Source of the DNA: a virus
Direction: 5' to 3' (one strand)
Virus record (IMG/VR): IMGVR_UViG_3300033064_000830
Location: 1-43,296 of that record
DNA: 43,296 bases
This document shows, piece after piece, positions 8,701 to 18,262 of the stretch. Numbering within the stretch: the first letter of the stretch is position 1; each line of letters starts with the position of its first letter. A program made the position numbers and the translations under genes. The notes under the pieces were generated by a model that was not told where the DNA came from, did not search any database, and saw only the letters and a list, made by a program, of their open reading frames with translations.

Positions 8701-11700
8701 TTTGGTGGAAAAACACAAGTTCGGTTGAGTAATGGTGAGCGTGGCGTTGTGCGTCATGGTGAACAAAACCGATTGCTTGAAGATTTTCATGTATCTGTGC
8801 ATGAGCGCACAAGTGAACTTTCTGATGATCCTTTAGTTTCTCAAGTCAAACAAAACTTGCTTAAAGTTTATAGCCCTGATCTTCAAGAAATTGTTCCGCC
8901 AAATGATTTTAAAAGTATTATTAATGATTGGAAATATTTCTTAGAATCAAGTACAGACGAACTTGGTTCTGTTGATGCACTTCAAGTACAGATGTGGTTT
9001 ATTCTTAACGAACCGCTAGAACATCCCGAGCGTGTTCGTCGTTATCAGGCTATTGTAAATCAAATTAAAGGTTCACCTTTACATAAAGAACTTGTTTCTC
9101 GTTATGGTGGTTTAAAAGTTCCTACACCGCAAGAATATTTAAGACTTTTGAGTGATCAAATAAATGTTGATCCAAGTGCTATATCACGACTTAGTGATGT
9201 AAACTACTTAGTACAAGACATTCCCGAACCAGCTAAAACTTGGGTTATGGCAAATCTTTATCAAGATTGGGCTACAGATGGTCAACATTTTGGACCAGAA
9301 TTTACACAATGGAATGGGCAGTCCGTTGGTCGTAGTAAAGGACAACCAATTTATCGTGCAATGCAACGACCTGGTGAACAGTATGTTATTAACCCTGATG
9401 GTTCTATAACATTATTTTTTCAAGATCAATCTCATTGGGAAGATGCTGAAGCTTTATCAATGTCTTTGTCTTATGAACAAACATTAAAATATCTAGGCGG
9501 AATTTTTACTCGTGGTCTACCTGTTGGCCGAGATGTTATTTTTACATCTACTGTGGACGATGTTTTTAGTTCGCATGGTATTACTAAAAATGACATTATT
9601 TGGCGTGATTATCAACGTACTGATTTTGGTTGGGATAATGAAAGAAATAGGCCAATAAGATTTCCTGAAAGAGGTGCAGCATTTGTTCAAGGACCAGAAG
9701 GCCCTTATCAAATTACTCAAGCTGAACAGTGGATTTATAATGCTCAATCTGGTCGTCGTGAATTGGCTTTGCATGCAGAAATTAAACGTCAACAAAATCC
9801 TGTGCCAGCAGTACTTGATAGACGAAATTCATTACAAGAGCAAGTAGATGAGTTAAATGATTACTTAGCTAGTGATGAATTTATGAATGACACTTTTGAT
9901 TTACAAATGACGTATGATGATTATGATAGCGAAGAAGCAAATAGTCAAGCAATGGATGCAATTTATCAAAAAATTAGCGATCAAATTGATCCATTGGCTG
10001 AGGAAATAGCAAACTTAAACGTTACTCTTAGAGAAAATGGTTTAGACCCAGAAGGTTATGATTTACCTAGAGGTGAACGAAATTCAATTACTATTCCGGC
10101 TGGTAGTTATACATTGTCTTATCCAAGTGATGTAGATAATTTTATTGAAACTTCTCCTGAAGATTTATTAAATTTAATTGATAGGACGACCGAAGATTTA
10201 AATTTGAAAGTTAAAGATTTAGTTAATCGTCCTGAAATTGTAGATGAACTTGATCATTATTTTAAAGTAGCAGCAAATTTAGGTTTTGGTAATAACCAAT
10301 TAAGCTCAGAAATTTCTACGCTTCGAAAAATTAGATTTGACAGCACTGGGCCATTTGATGATGAAGTTATATTACAGTTTTCTGGTGGCGTTTGGACAGA
10401 AGAAATTCCTTATGATATTAATGAACTATATCGAGTTGATCCAGAAACTGGATTTGTTTATGCAACTGGATCTCAAAGAAATTTTAATGATCCAGATTTT
10501 CTTGATTCTCCATTGCATTTGGGCCAACCAACAAATAATAGTCGTGAAGTAAGATTGTCTGTTGATGCATTTTCAAAATTATTGGATGATGTAGACGATA
10601 ATATTAAAAAATATGTTGACTCTGGTTTAAATACTGAATGGGGAATTAATTTTAATGTATTAAATAATGCTTCAAATTTAAATAAAGATTTAAATAATCT
10701 TAATTCGTTAAGAAATACTCGTGCTTATTTAAATAATGAATATGATCCCGTAGGCCCAATGAGTTCACGTATTGCTCATTTGTTGTCTGACGAACAAGTT
10801 CAAGATATTAATTTAATTATAGAGGATCTTGATGATCAACTTTTATATGCGCGTGGACCAAGTTTTGAAAATGGATTGCCTGCTTCGGATGAATTAATTA
10901 ATGTTCTTGAAGAACAACGTGGGTTATTACAACTTGAACTTCAAATGCATCAGAATATTTTAGATGGCAAAATTAAACCTGGTGAAATATTTGCTGATTA
11001 TTCTACGAGTCCTTTTTATAGTTCATTTGATGAAATTGAATCATCACTTGATATGGAGTTGGCTCGTATTATTGAATCTGGTGAATTTGATGATGCTCTT
11101 AACTTAAACCGTCGTGTAGTTGATACTGGCCCTACACAAGAAGTTTTTGTTATTGATGTTTCTAATTTGCCACCATATCTTTCTGAAGGGGCTGCACAAA
11201 AATTATTTGATTATGATATATATAAAGTTGCTTCAAAAACTCCTGGAGTAGAGGGTGATATTGATAGCGCAGAAACTTTTTTTTACGGTAATTTTATTAA
11301 AGAAACACCCATTGCGTTAGATGATGGAAGTTACGATTTTGTTCCTAAAAATATACGTGAATTAATGTATCAAGCAATTGAAACTCGTAGTCCATTGGTT
11401 TTTTCAACTCAAGAGTCAGCTAATTTTTATTTGAAACAAATGAATGAAATGTTAGAAGGCTTAATGCCTTATAAGCCTAAAGGTTCAGTTGCTCGAAATT
11501 TAGAACAAACATATTTTATTCCTGAAGTTAAGCCAATGTATTTGCCTGTCAGGGAGCCAGAGGCAATAGTGGATCCTCATTCTGTTTCTGGTCCTATAGA
11601 AGAACAATTGTGGTCAGCAACAGATGAAACTCAATTGTTTGGTGGTTCCTCACAAACAACTAGTATTCCTTTTGCTCGTAAACGATATTCAACACCATCA

Positions 11701-14679
11701 CGTTCTAGGGTTCAACGAATTATTAAAGATCCAAACTTTACTGATACACCAGTAGAAGCTTTTGATGTTATTGGTTGGCCGGTAGATAACTATCCTGTTG
11801 TGTCAGATTATTTATATGATGCTGCTACACAAGGATCACAGCCACAAATTATTGAAGCTGCACGTGAAACTATTAAACAGCGTGTTAAAGCTGGTCGTCG
11901 TATTGATTACACAGCAAAACGTGATGGTTCTTTGTGGATTTTGAATGAAGGCCGTCCAATGGAATTAAAAGCGGGCGATGTTCTTCCATCTACTAAAGTG
12001 TTTAGCGATCCTCGTATGGCTGAAGAAGATCTTGTAAACCTTGGAGATATGAGGTTTATGGATGAGTCAGAAATTAAGTATGGTGGAGATGCCGACATTA
12101 ACTGGCATACAATTGCGCCGTTGCTTTACGATGATGCAGAAAAACTTTCTGGTCGTAAACTTTATGAAGGAACTCAAAGTGCTTCAATTGACGGCAAAGA
12201 AGTTTATTTAGATAATCTTCCTGTTACACGATTTAGTTTGCATGACGTTCAAAATAGTCCCGCTGGTAATCTTCCTAATCTTGAAATTGCTTCCGTCTAT
12301 GAAGATATTCTATCTGGCTCGTTGGGTTTTGACAAAGTTGTTCAATTTGGATTTGGCAAAATTCTTGGGCCAATTATGGATGCTATTTCTCGTAAGCCGA
12401 TGGCGTTCCATACTTTTAGTATTGCTCTTGAACGCAACTTAAAAAACATTGACTGGATGCTTTACGAAACTCCAGAAGAGTTGGCGTTAAATGCTTTAGC
12501 AGATGTGTTTCATTCTAAAAATATTTTTGGACCCCAATCATCAAAAACTCTTGAAAGATGGTCAGATGTTGGTCGTCAAGTAGGTTTATCACATGGTATT
12601 CCTGAAGCAGAATATTGGTCAAATGGAGAAGCAATTTCATATATTCGAGGCTTTAATGGTGAAGAATTTGATTTAGCTCTTGATGTTCTTAAAAACACTT
12701 CTGTTGATAGTCAAGTTAATGCTTTACTTAATTTTGCTAGAAAAAATAAAGGTAATGTAATTACTGGCGATCGCAGTATTGGTGGCTCTTGGGATTTCCT
12801 TGACTATATGACTTCACAATTAACAGCAGATGTCATTACGTCTGGTGGCGCTGATTGGGCTATTAGAGCATTAATAAAACAAACAACAGAACCACGAGTA
12901 AGATCTATTCTTGACGAATTGCAACCTGAAGATTTTCAGACTTTAAAGTCTGCTTGGAATACTCGTGAAAAAGCTTTTGAAAATGCAAAGTTTTACGCTC
13001 AAGAAGCAACCATCCGTGACATGATGCCATTTATTGATACTCATGAAATCCGATCACAATTTGCTGATCATGCACGTGGATTTATGCCATTCTTTTATGC
13101 TGAAGAAAATTTCTTAAAGCGTTGGGCACGAATTGCATCAATAGATAGTGGCATGAATGGTATTGCTGCATTACGTAAATTCCAATTGCAATACACCGGT
13201 TTACGAGAAATGGGTGTTATTCGTCAAAGCGAAACAGGCGATGACTACTTTGTTATGCCAGGAACAGATTTATTTATTGAAGGTTTAGCAAATATAACTG
13301 GTTTGGAACTTGGCTTAACCAGCATGTTGACACAACCAGTTAACAAAATGCTTCCTGGTATTGGACAAAAATTTGGTGCACCATCTTTTTCGCCTCTTGT
13401 AATTATGCCTATTAGTTTTATTGCTGGAAGGTTTTCAGACTTTGAACCTTTGCAGGATTTAGAACGTAACATTATTGGTGAAGATAATGCCTTAAATCGT
13501 AACTGGTACTCACATTTTTTGCCTTCAACAATGGTAAATACTATTAAAGCTATTAAACTTGCTAGTTCAGGTCAAAATGAATTACGTCAAGATGAAAAGC
13601 TTTCTAGTAATCTTAATGCCGCTATGGCTCATTTAATGGCTCAAGGCAAAGGTCCCAAGCCAAATGCTACCGCTGCCGAACAAGAGGAATTTTTACGTGA
13701 TGCGACTAACTATGCTCGAATTATTGAGATTACTCGTTTGCTTGGTGGGTGGATTAGTATGGCTCCAGCAGGTACTGAGGTTAATGTAGGTCAAGATAGT
13801 AGTATTAGTTGGTTGACGGGTGGTCAAATTACTAATCCTTCAGATTTGTTACGTTCTGAATATTATGACAGAATTCGTGAATTGGGTATTGATGATGGCA
13901 CCGTTGCTTACATTAATACTTATATTGATTCTGGTAAGCGTTTTGGTATTGAAGATATTTTTAATCCATTAGCATATACTGTTTCGGATAGTACAAGTAC
14001 ATCTGGTGCTGTTATTCCAACTACCAAAGATGCTATTCAGTTTTATCTTGACAACAAAAAAGTTTTTAGCGAATACAAACTTGGTGGAGCGTGGATGTTG
14101 CCAGGTGATCCACAATCAAATAATGATTTTTCTCAATGGGCATGGAACCAAAGTGTTGTTGAAGGTTTGCGTCGCCGTAATACTCCTCAAGAAGTTTTAA
14201 ATGAACTTATGTTCCGTGAAGGTGCAACAGTTTATTTTGCTAAAAAAGATGAGTACGAAACTAATGCCATGAATGCTGAAGCTTCTGGCGATGGTGCTAT
14301 GGCTAAAGTTTGGAAAGAAAAATGGGATCGGTTTGCTCTTGGCTGGAAAGTCTCTCATCCTGTTTTTAATGATATTTTAGGCAGTAACAATCGTGCAGTT
14401 AATCGCAAAAATATTATTGACGAGATTCAAATTATTGTTAAAGATCCAGAGTTTCCTAAGACTGACCATTCTGACTCAATGCAAGTTTTAATGCAGGGTT
14501 GGAATGCTTATATGACTACTGTTGGCGAGTTAAGTTTAAATAAAACTACTGCTGGCCGTAGTCGTGTTGCTGAAGAACGTTTAATGTTCCAGACTTGGGC
14601 TGAAAGTTTTATTAAAGAAGTTCCTCAACTAAAAGCTTTTTGGTTGAGTGTTCTAAAACCAGAATCGGGGCTTGACTAA
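5701..14679 (+). CDS. Giant internal virion / DNA-ejection protein (2,992 aa)
   Basis: By far the largest gene, about a fifth of the genome, start and stop both in TAATG overlaps with neighbours. Seen: a strongly hydrophobic Gly/Ala segment at about residues 178-230 (KIAAGAGGLAAGYVGFAAAS), a second GMVDATTMIAMDPTLLLGAG stretch, long helical regions, an acidic coiled-coil-like segment around 1375-1450, and FADHARGFMPFFYAEENFLK near residue 2460, a kind of motif I associate with large podophage inner proteins. Residues about 1216-1290 (PIYRAMQRPGE...EALSMSLSYE) resemble an ADP-ribosyltransferase core, weakly. I do not see RNA-polymerase motifs of the N4 type. Its position between portal and scaffold, with three companions, suggests a protein packaged in the head and ejected with DNA. 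The stretch 10200-11400 is more AT-rich than its flanks. Confidence 0.7.
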   Translation: MSTAYTQDDVDDIENNLLEAEANLQSYVDSSVQTFRTNAIYRMNPWMGSTPETVMQMAAMDIDNNTLINNAAMAWGMQRSSTLADDLRNKLPSTQRAIFASLSPSQQANLQKMGYQAPKGNDTTKSWYDGPLGTATAPFRWSVSDVLLPRGADLLNGLTYAQDQLIGRPIRTLSDLSTPTKIAAGAGGLAAGYVGFAAASAMALNPYMAIGLAGFSALAGATASAFLVETIQGNPSRFINSWQQAGEGEKFFTRESVNKATELLGDEGLITLAETFAQQLGNQTDLVALVREMAGQRDATLPEKQFDQILKIAETIAEPNTDAYFQTVAALETIIQEPIFQEAIVTLQQGKVSLGRIAARGLGLNPNSGAYNFISGMVDATTMIAMDPTLLLGAGVKAFKVVRYGMEFADGAVMANKFQEMYSSKKAVQRVFDVVAKGVVNGDSRVIARYTPQWLPLYDQLRTYYNAVKKMPDFDSFSGQQVVDFITDGQRFSSIMQGIGITQGTTRQTLKTLGVGNYLLRSSGGVVGDFLRGAGDASIYSVIEKISKNPDYQKDLINFIPLGLREDFLQLINNTEMSNAYKAGVKLAEAPGIGAVLRPIGAFKEGLITPALTKQAITLIDRPEAVKDITDLVRSFNQIGLSSFMQDIWIKTIIDNPNFQGRVDAIAAMIDSLATAGNLRQTRQGSDFLDEILTHFKQHYAFGKAGSMSTKTGYWKMDKVGALPIRDAQSIMIALPDMRLLREATANATWFRTLLNIPENQYIQTFQNKIWKPAVLFKYGFALRNSGEDLLAMIARAGSGYFMQELAGRSIGNYDARLEAKLVLDEFMKTGPNVRKGARLTERQKWLLYKQYDVPTHIRPLVRAMSRLGSGKDPKYVIGKNYGKWLATFLRGNKRQDTALVDLMRYFRGGSQSAADRTFLENLSLSPSIIKDNFRAMGDMLIYGNEYSWRRMLVGGVDQRKVIAGKLWAEENIVALMDRLGTGAGLPFDLDIPTLANQREFGGKTQVRLSNGERGVVRHGEQNRLLEDFHVSVHERTSELSDDPLVSQVKQNLLKVYSPDLQEIVPPNDFKSIINDWKYFLESSTDELGSVDALQVQMWFILNEPLEHPERVRRYQAIVNQIKGSPLHKELVSRYGGLKVPTPQEYLRLLSDQINVDPSAISRLSDVNYLVQDIPEPAKTWVMANLYQDWATDGQHFGPEFTQWNGQSVGRSKGQPIYRAMQRPGEQYVINPDGSITLFFQDQSHWEDAEALSMSLSYEQTLKYLGGIFTRGLPVGRDVIFTSTVDDVFSSHGITKNDIIWRDYQRTDFGWDNERNRPIRFPERGAAFVQGPEGPYQITQAEQWIYNAQSGRRELALHAEIKRQQNPVPAVLDRRNSLQEQVDELNDYLASDEFMNDTFDLQMTYDDYDSEEANSQAMDAIYQKISDQIDPLAEEIANLNVTLRENGLDPEGYDLPRGERNSITIPAGSYTLSYPSDVDNFIETSPEDLLNLIDRTTEDLNLKVKDLVNRPEIVDELDHYFKVAANLGFGNNQLSSEISTLRKIRFDSTGPFDDEVILQFSGGVWTEEIPYDINELYRVDPETGFVYATGSQRNFNDPDFLDSPLHLGQPTNNSREVRLSVDAFSKLLDDVDDNIKKYVDSGLNTEWGINFNVLNNASNLNKDLNNLNSLRNTRAYLNNEYDPVGPMSSRIAHLLSDEQVQDINLIIEDLDDQLLYARGPSFENGLPASDELINVLEEQRGLLQLELQMHQNILDGKIKPGEIFADYSTSPFYSSFDEIESSLDMELARIIESGEFDDALNLNRRVVDTGPTQEVFVIDVSNLPPYLSEGAAQKLFDYDIYKVASKTPGVEGDIDSAETFFYGNFIKETPIALDDGSYDFVPKNIRELMYQAIETRSPLVFSTQESANFYLKQMNEMLEGLMPYKPKGSVARNLEQTYFIPEVKPMYLPVREPEAIVDPHSVSGPIEEQLWSATDETQLFGGSSQTTSIPFARKRYSTPSRSRVQRIIKDPNFTDTPVEAFDVIGWPVDNYPVVSDYLYDAATQGSQPQIIEAARETIKQRVKAGRRIDYTAKRDGSLWILNEGRPMELKAGDVLPSTKVFSDPRMAEEDLVNLGDMRFMDESEIKYGGDADINWHTIAPLLYDDAEKLSGRKLYEGTQSASIDGKEVYLDNLPVTRFSLHDVQNSPAGNLPNLEIASVYEDILSGSLGFDKVVQFGFGKILGPIMDAISRKPMAFHTFSIALERNLKNIDWMLYETPEELALNALADVFHSKNIFGPQSSKTLERWSDVGRQVGLSHGIPEAEYWSNGEAISYIRGFNGEEFDLALDVLKNTSVDSQVNALLNFARKNKGNVITGDRSIGGSWDFLDYMTSQLTADVITSGGADWAIRALIKQTTEPRVRSILDELQPEDFQTLKSAWNTREKAFENAKFYAQEATIRDMMPFIDTHEIRSQFADHARGFMPFFYAEENFLKRWARIASIDSGMNGIAALRKFQLQYTGLREMGVIRQSETGDDYFVMPGTDLFIEGLANITGLELGLTSMLTQPVNKMLPGIGQKFGAPSFSPLVIMPISFIAGRFSDFEPLQDLERNIIGEDNALNRNWYSHFLPSTMVNTIKAIKLASSGQNELRQDEKLSSNLNAAMAHLMAQGKGPKPNATAAEQEEFLRDATNYARIIEITRLLGGWISMAPAGTEVNVGQDSSISWLTGGQITNPSDLLRSEYYDRIRELGIDDGTVAYINTYIDSGKRFGIEDIFNPLAYTVSDSTSTSGAVIPTTKDAIQFYLDNKKVFSEYKLGGAWMLPGDPQSNNDFSQWAWNQSVVEGLRRRNTPQEVLNELMFREGATVYFAKKDEYETNAMNAEASGDGAMAKVWKEKWDRFALGWKVSHPVFNDILGSNNRAVNRKNIIDEIQIIVKDPEFPKTDHSDSMQVLMQGWNAYMTTVGELSLNKTTAGRSRVAEERLMFQTWAESFIKEVPQLKAFWLSVLKPESGLD

Positions 14680-16145
14680 TGGCTGATCCAATTATTTCTT
14701 TAGATGAGTTTATTGGCGGTATTACTGATGCTAATCAATTAGTAGTAGACGAATCATTTATTAAACCTAAAGATATTATTTTGTTTAGTGAAGAATTAAT
14801 ATCATTTTTAGGTATTCAAAAAAGTGAATATAAATCTGCTTCGGGGATGGGTGGTAATTGGAGTCGTGGAATTAAAGGAGATGAACTTCAAAAAGTTCTT
14901 AAATTAATTCCTGAAGAATTGCGTAACTCAAATACTATTTCAATTGTTAACTGGGATTTGTTTTTAAAATCTGCTGAAGCTTCAGGTAATAAAATTCCAG
15001 ATAATGTTAAAGAGTATTTGCCTGAATCATATTTAGTTAAACATAATCAAATTGTTGATTCTTTTGCTGCAAGCAATGTTGAGGGTGCCAAAGGTAGCAC
15101 GGCAGATTTAAATGCTACTAAAGCAGCTTTAAATGCTGTTTGGTTAAATGAGCCATTTAATGGCAATGTGTTTGCTGGTCAATCTATTACAGATATGAGT
15201 AATGTTGACACGCCCTTTGGTGCATATATGGCTAATGTAAACCAAAAAGTACGTGATTATGTTCAAACACAAACATCAACTGAAACTCCGGTGACTACTA
15301 CAACTATGCCTACTTCTACAGAAACAACAACACCACCATCAACAACTATGCCTAGCAGTAGTAGTCAACCACCAAGTACATACACTTCTAGTACAGGAAA
15401 TACTGGAGCTTCTGGTGAAGTTATTATTACTGGTCCAGGAGGAGTTGAAAGTGCTACAGAAACAGCAGGTTTATCATATCAACAATGGATGTTCCAAAAT
15501 CCCAATTCTACATACATAGATTTAATGAACACATACGGCACAAAAATAGTTACCGGTGCTACTTCGTTTGGTAAACGATATGGATATTTTGCTGGGACTG
15601 AAGGCGAATGGAATATTAAATCATTTTATGATTTTCCACTTCAACTTAAAAGTGAAAACGATATTAGCAAACTTCAAAACGATCTTCGCAAAGCAGGATT
15701 TTTTAACTTTGAAGGCGGTCAACTTCCAATTCGTGGGGTTATAGATTCTGCTACTACTGGTGCATGGTCATATTTTTTGAAATCTGCTGCTTTATCGGGT
15801 ATGGAGCCTGCAAAGTATTTGGTTAAAAGAATTCAAGAAGTTGGTCAATTGCAGTGGGATCAGCAAGTTATTGGTAGAGACCCTCAAACAATTCAATCTC
15901 GTGCTAATGATTTAGGTTCTGCTATTTTGGGCCGAGGATTAAATTCTATGGAAATTAAAACTTTGCAAGATGTTGTTAAGGGATGGGAAAAGCAAGCAGT
16001 TCTTCAAGGCAATTTTGCTGACAAACCTATGGATATTGATTTAAATGCACGTATTGAAGGATATTTACGAACTTCTTATAAAGATGAAGCAGTGTGGACA
16101 AACTATGCTAATAGCCGTGCAGCAGCACAGAGTTTTTGGAGTTAA
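14679..16145 (+). CDS. Probable ejection/internal virion protein with Thr/Pro linker
   Basis: A 488-residue protein starting at ATG overlapping the giant gene's stop. Residues about 1-205 form a helical domain, then a long Thr/Ser/Pro linker (about 207-250, TSTETPVTTTTMPTSTETTT), then a C-terminal domain. The segment DISKLQNDLRKAGFFNFEGG...GVIDSATTGAWSYFLKSA (about 326-370) has the shape of a peptidoglycan-binding-1-like repeat. The C-terminus (RANDLGSAILGRGLNSMEIK) is helical. Together with its neighbours it probably leaves the capsid during infection and could touch the cell wall. The linker style resembles secreted actinobacterial proteins. Family assignment is inferred from position and motif. 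Confidence 0.6.
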   Translation: MADPIISLDEFIGGITDANQLVVDESFIKPKDIILFSEELISFLGIQKSEYKSASGMGGNWSRGIKGDELQKVLKLIPEELRNSNTISIVNWDLFLKSAEASGNKIPDNVKEYLPESYLVKHNQIVDSFAASNVEGAKGSTADLNATKAALNAVWLNEPFNGNVFAGQSITDMSNVDTPFGAYMANVNQKVRDYVQTQTSTETPVTTTTMPTSTETTTPPSTTMPSSSSQPPSTYTSSTGNTGASGEVIITGPGGVESATETAGLSYQQWMFQNPNSTYIDLMNTYGTKIVTGATSFGKRYGYFAGTEGEWNIKSFYDFPLQLKSENDISKLQNDLRKAGFFNFEGGQLPIRGVIDSATTGAWSYFLKSAALSGMEPAKYLVKRIQEVGQLQWDQQVIGRDPQTIQSRANDLGSAILGRGLNSMEIKTLQDVVKGWEKQAVLQGNFADKPMDIDLNARIEGYLRTSYKDEAVWTNYANSRAAAQSFWS

Positions 16146-16147
16146 TT

Positions 16148-17128
16148 ATGAGTGAAACTAATTCAAATCCATTTATTGAATTACAAAGTGGAAATTATCG
16201 TCCTATAACATCAGCACAATCTGGAGATCAAATTGTAACTGACAAAGATGTTTTTGGTAAAACAAAAACAAAACCAGCTATTTGGTTTGCAATACAAAAA
16301 CAATCATCTTTAGATTATCCTAAAATGTTAGATTATGAAAATCTTTTAAATGAATATTCAGATAAAATGATGAATGGTGAAGTTGGAATTGGCCAACAAT
16401 TTCTTCTGGCTGCCAAATATAAAGTAGATCAATCTATTTTTACATTATCTAGTCGTAGTGGCGGAGGAATTTCTGCTGAGGATCGACGTAATAAAGTTCA
16501 AAGTTTAAGTGCACGTATTCAAAATGATAGTGCAAAACTTGGTATCAAATTAAGCAATGAAGAAATTGCTTATATGGCGACTGCTGCCGAAAAACTTAAT
16601 TTTAGTGAAGATCAATTGACAGATATGATTGTTAATCAGATTGATTGGAATGAAGTTGAACAGGGAACTCTTACTGCTACTCGTGATCAAGTTAAAACAA
16701 TGGGTAAAAAGTATTTAATGAATTTAAGTGATACTACTGCTCAAGAATATTCTCGTCGTATTGCTGCTGGTGAATTAGATCCAAATGCTTTAACAAGTAT
16801 TTTAGCCAGCCAAGCACGTACTTCAATGCCTTGGATTGCACAATATTTAGATCAAGGTTTAACGCCTGAAGATGTTCTTACTCCTTCTCGTGATGCTATT
16901 GCTCAAGGTCTTGAGTTAAGCCCTGGTGATATTGATATTACTAACGACAAGTATCTTAAGATGATGACCGTGCAAGACGAAAAAATTGGTACTCGTTTGG
17001 CTACTCAATCTGAAGTACAAAAAAATGTTCGTACTGATTCTCGATGGGGTCAAACCAAACAGGCTAAACAATTGGGTTCATCAATGGCAACAACTATTGC
17101 CCAAATATTTGGAAAGAGTGCGTTCTAA
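16148..17128 (+). CDS. Probable internal virion protein
   Basis: ATG 16148 follows GGAG at suitable spacing; an in-frame TTG at 16136 is less likely. The product (326 residues) has a disordered N-terminus (MSETNSNPFIELQSGNYRPI) and helical repeats. Segments such as KLGIKLSNEEIAYMATAAEK and MPWIAQYLDQGLTPEDVLTP are followed by ELSPGDIDITNDKYLKMMTV, and the end SRWGQTKQAKQLGSSM...IFGKSAF resembles inner-virion proteins encoded by actinophages next to large ejection proteins. No enzymatic motif is seen. One-nt TAATG overlap with the next gene implies coupled translation. I class it as structural by context. Confidence 0.6.
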   Translation: MSETNSNPFIELQSGNYRPITSAQSGDQIVTDKDVFGKTKTKPAIWFAIQKQSSLDYPKMLDYENLLNEYSDKMMNGEVGIGQQFLLAAKYKVDQSIFTLSSRSGGGISAEDRRNKVQSLSARIQNDSAKLGIKLSNEEIAYMATAAEKLNFSEDQLTDMIVNQIDWNEVEQGTLTATRDQVKTMGKKYLMNLSDTTAQEYSRRIAAGELDPNALTSILASQARTSMPWIAQYLDQGLTPEDVLTPSRDAIAQGLELSPGDIDITNDKYLKMMTVQDEKIGTRLATQSEVQKNVRTDSRWGQTKQAKQLGSSMATTIAQIFGKSAF

Positions 17129-17997
17129 TGGCTGAATCTTTTAAAAGTCTTGCATCTTATTTAACATCATTGGGATTAGCCGATTTGTTTACTATTGACG
17201 CAAATGGTAACCCTGGTGGATTTTTGTATGATCAAATGGTTAATGGTGTTGAAACTCCCGGAGAGTTACAGATTGCTTTAGAATCTAATGATGTTTTTAA
17301 AAAGCGATACAAAATTATTTTTGATATGCGTGAACGAGCCAATAAAGGTGAAACGGTTGAAGTACCAACTGTAAATCAAGTTCGTGATTATGAAATAAAT
17401 TATGCACGTACTATGTCTCAGTTTGGTGTTCCGGCGTCTTTTTACGACAGTTTTGAAGATGCACATAAAGCTATTGCAACTAATTTGACTGTTCAACAAA
17501 TTACTAATCGTATAGATAATTCATATAAGATTGTTCAATCTATGCCACAAGAAATAAAAGATGTTTTTAATGAGTATTATGGTGATATGGCTGGTGAACA
17601 AGGTTTGTTGATGGCTATTTTAGATCCAACTAAAGCTAATGATGTTCTTGAAAAATCTACTAAAGCCGCAGTTTTTGGTGGTTTTGGTAAAAAACAAAAC
17701 ATTATTTTTAGCAAAACTCAATCTGAACAGTATGCGCAACAAGGTAGAGATGTTAGTTATGCTGCTGGAGATGCCGCTAAAGTTGCTCAATTAACTGGTT
17801 TGCAAAGTTCTACTTTTGGTGAATCTAGTAATATTATTTCTGAAGATGCTGCTTTTAAGGCCGGCGCGTTGAGTGATACGGATGCTGCTCAGCAACTTGA
17901 GGATCGTTTGATGGGTCGTCAGTTGAGGCAACGTGATACTACTGGTGGGGCTTATGTGTCTACTTCTGGTACTTTAGGGCTAGGAGGGCAACGCTAA
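17128..17997 (+). CDS. Probable internal virion protein
   Basis: A 289-residue protein beginning MAESFKSLASYLTSLGLADL, a pattern of small virion proteins that act beside ejection proteins. A helical body carries FKKRYKIIFDMRERANKG and VNQVRDYEINYARTMSQFGVP. The C-terminal third is Gly/Ala/Gln-rich and probably flexible (GLQSSTFGESSN...YVSTSGTLGLGGQR). It overlaps the preceding and following genes by single TAATG junctions, so the four genes from 5701 form one translational chain. No enzyme domain recognised. Confidence 0.6.
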   Translation: MAESFKSLASYLTSLGLADLFTIDANGNPGGFLYDQMVNGVETPGELQIALESNDVFKKRYKIIFDMRERANKGETVEVPTVNQVRDYEINYARTMSQFGVPASFYDSFEDAHKAIATNLTVQQITNRIDNSYKIVQSMPQEIKDVFNEYYGDMAGEQGLLMAILDPTKANDVLEKSTKAAVFGGFGKKQNIIFSKTQSEQYAQQGRDVSYAAGDAAKVAQLTGLQSSTFGESSNIISEDAAFKAGALSDTDAAQQLEDRLMGRQLRQRDTTGGAYVSTSGTLGLGGQR

Positions 17998-18260
17998 TGG
18001 CTCCTAAACCTGTTGCCAACCCTCGCAAAACTGCCAGGTTCTATCAGGCCAACCCTGATGCTCGTAAAGTTAAAGCTAAAACTGATACTGCTTTTAATGC
18101 TAAAGCAGAACAAATGGCTAAGCGTAGGGAACTTGCTAAGGCTCGTCGTGCTAAAGGTATGATGGGTAACGGGGGTCTTGACTTGTCACATACTAAAGAT
18201 GGTAAGTTAGTTAAAGAAAGTGTTTCGAGCAATCGGGCACGTAACCGTGGAAAGAAGTAA
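17997..18260 (+). CDS. Small basic protein with SHTKDG...NRARNRGKK tail
   Basis: Eighty-seven residues, very rich in Lys, Arg and Ala (NPRKTARFYQANPDARKVKA), with the C-terminal pattern DLSHTKDGKLVKESVSSNRA followed by RNRGKK. Similar small basic proteins with this tail occur in aquatic cyanophages and pelagiphages (from memory). The charge suggests contact with packaged DNA or RNA. Starts in TAATG overlap with the internal virion protein and precedes three other tiny Lys/Arg-rich genes, suggesting a set of head-internal DNA-binding proteins. Confidence 0.65.
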   Translation: MAPKPVANPRKTARFYQANPDARKVKAKTDTAFNAKAEQMAKRRELAKARRAKGMMGNGGLDLSHTKDGKLVKESVSSNRARNRGKK

Positions 18261-18262
18261 TT

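Noticed and set aside
5701-14679. N4-type virion RNA polymerase
   Set aside because: The size fits, but I could not find the conserved polymerase motifs; the visible motifs fit ejection proteins better.
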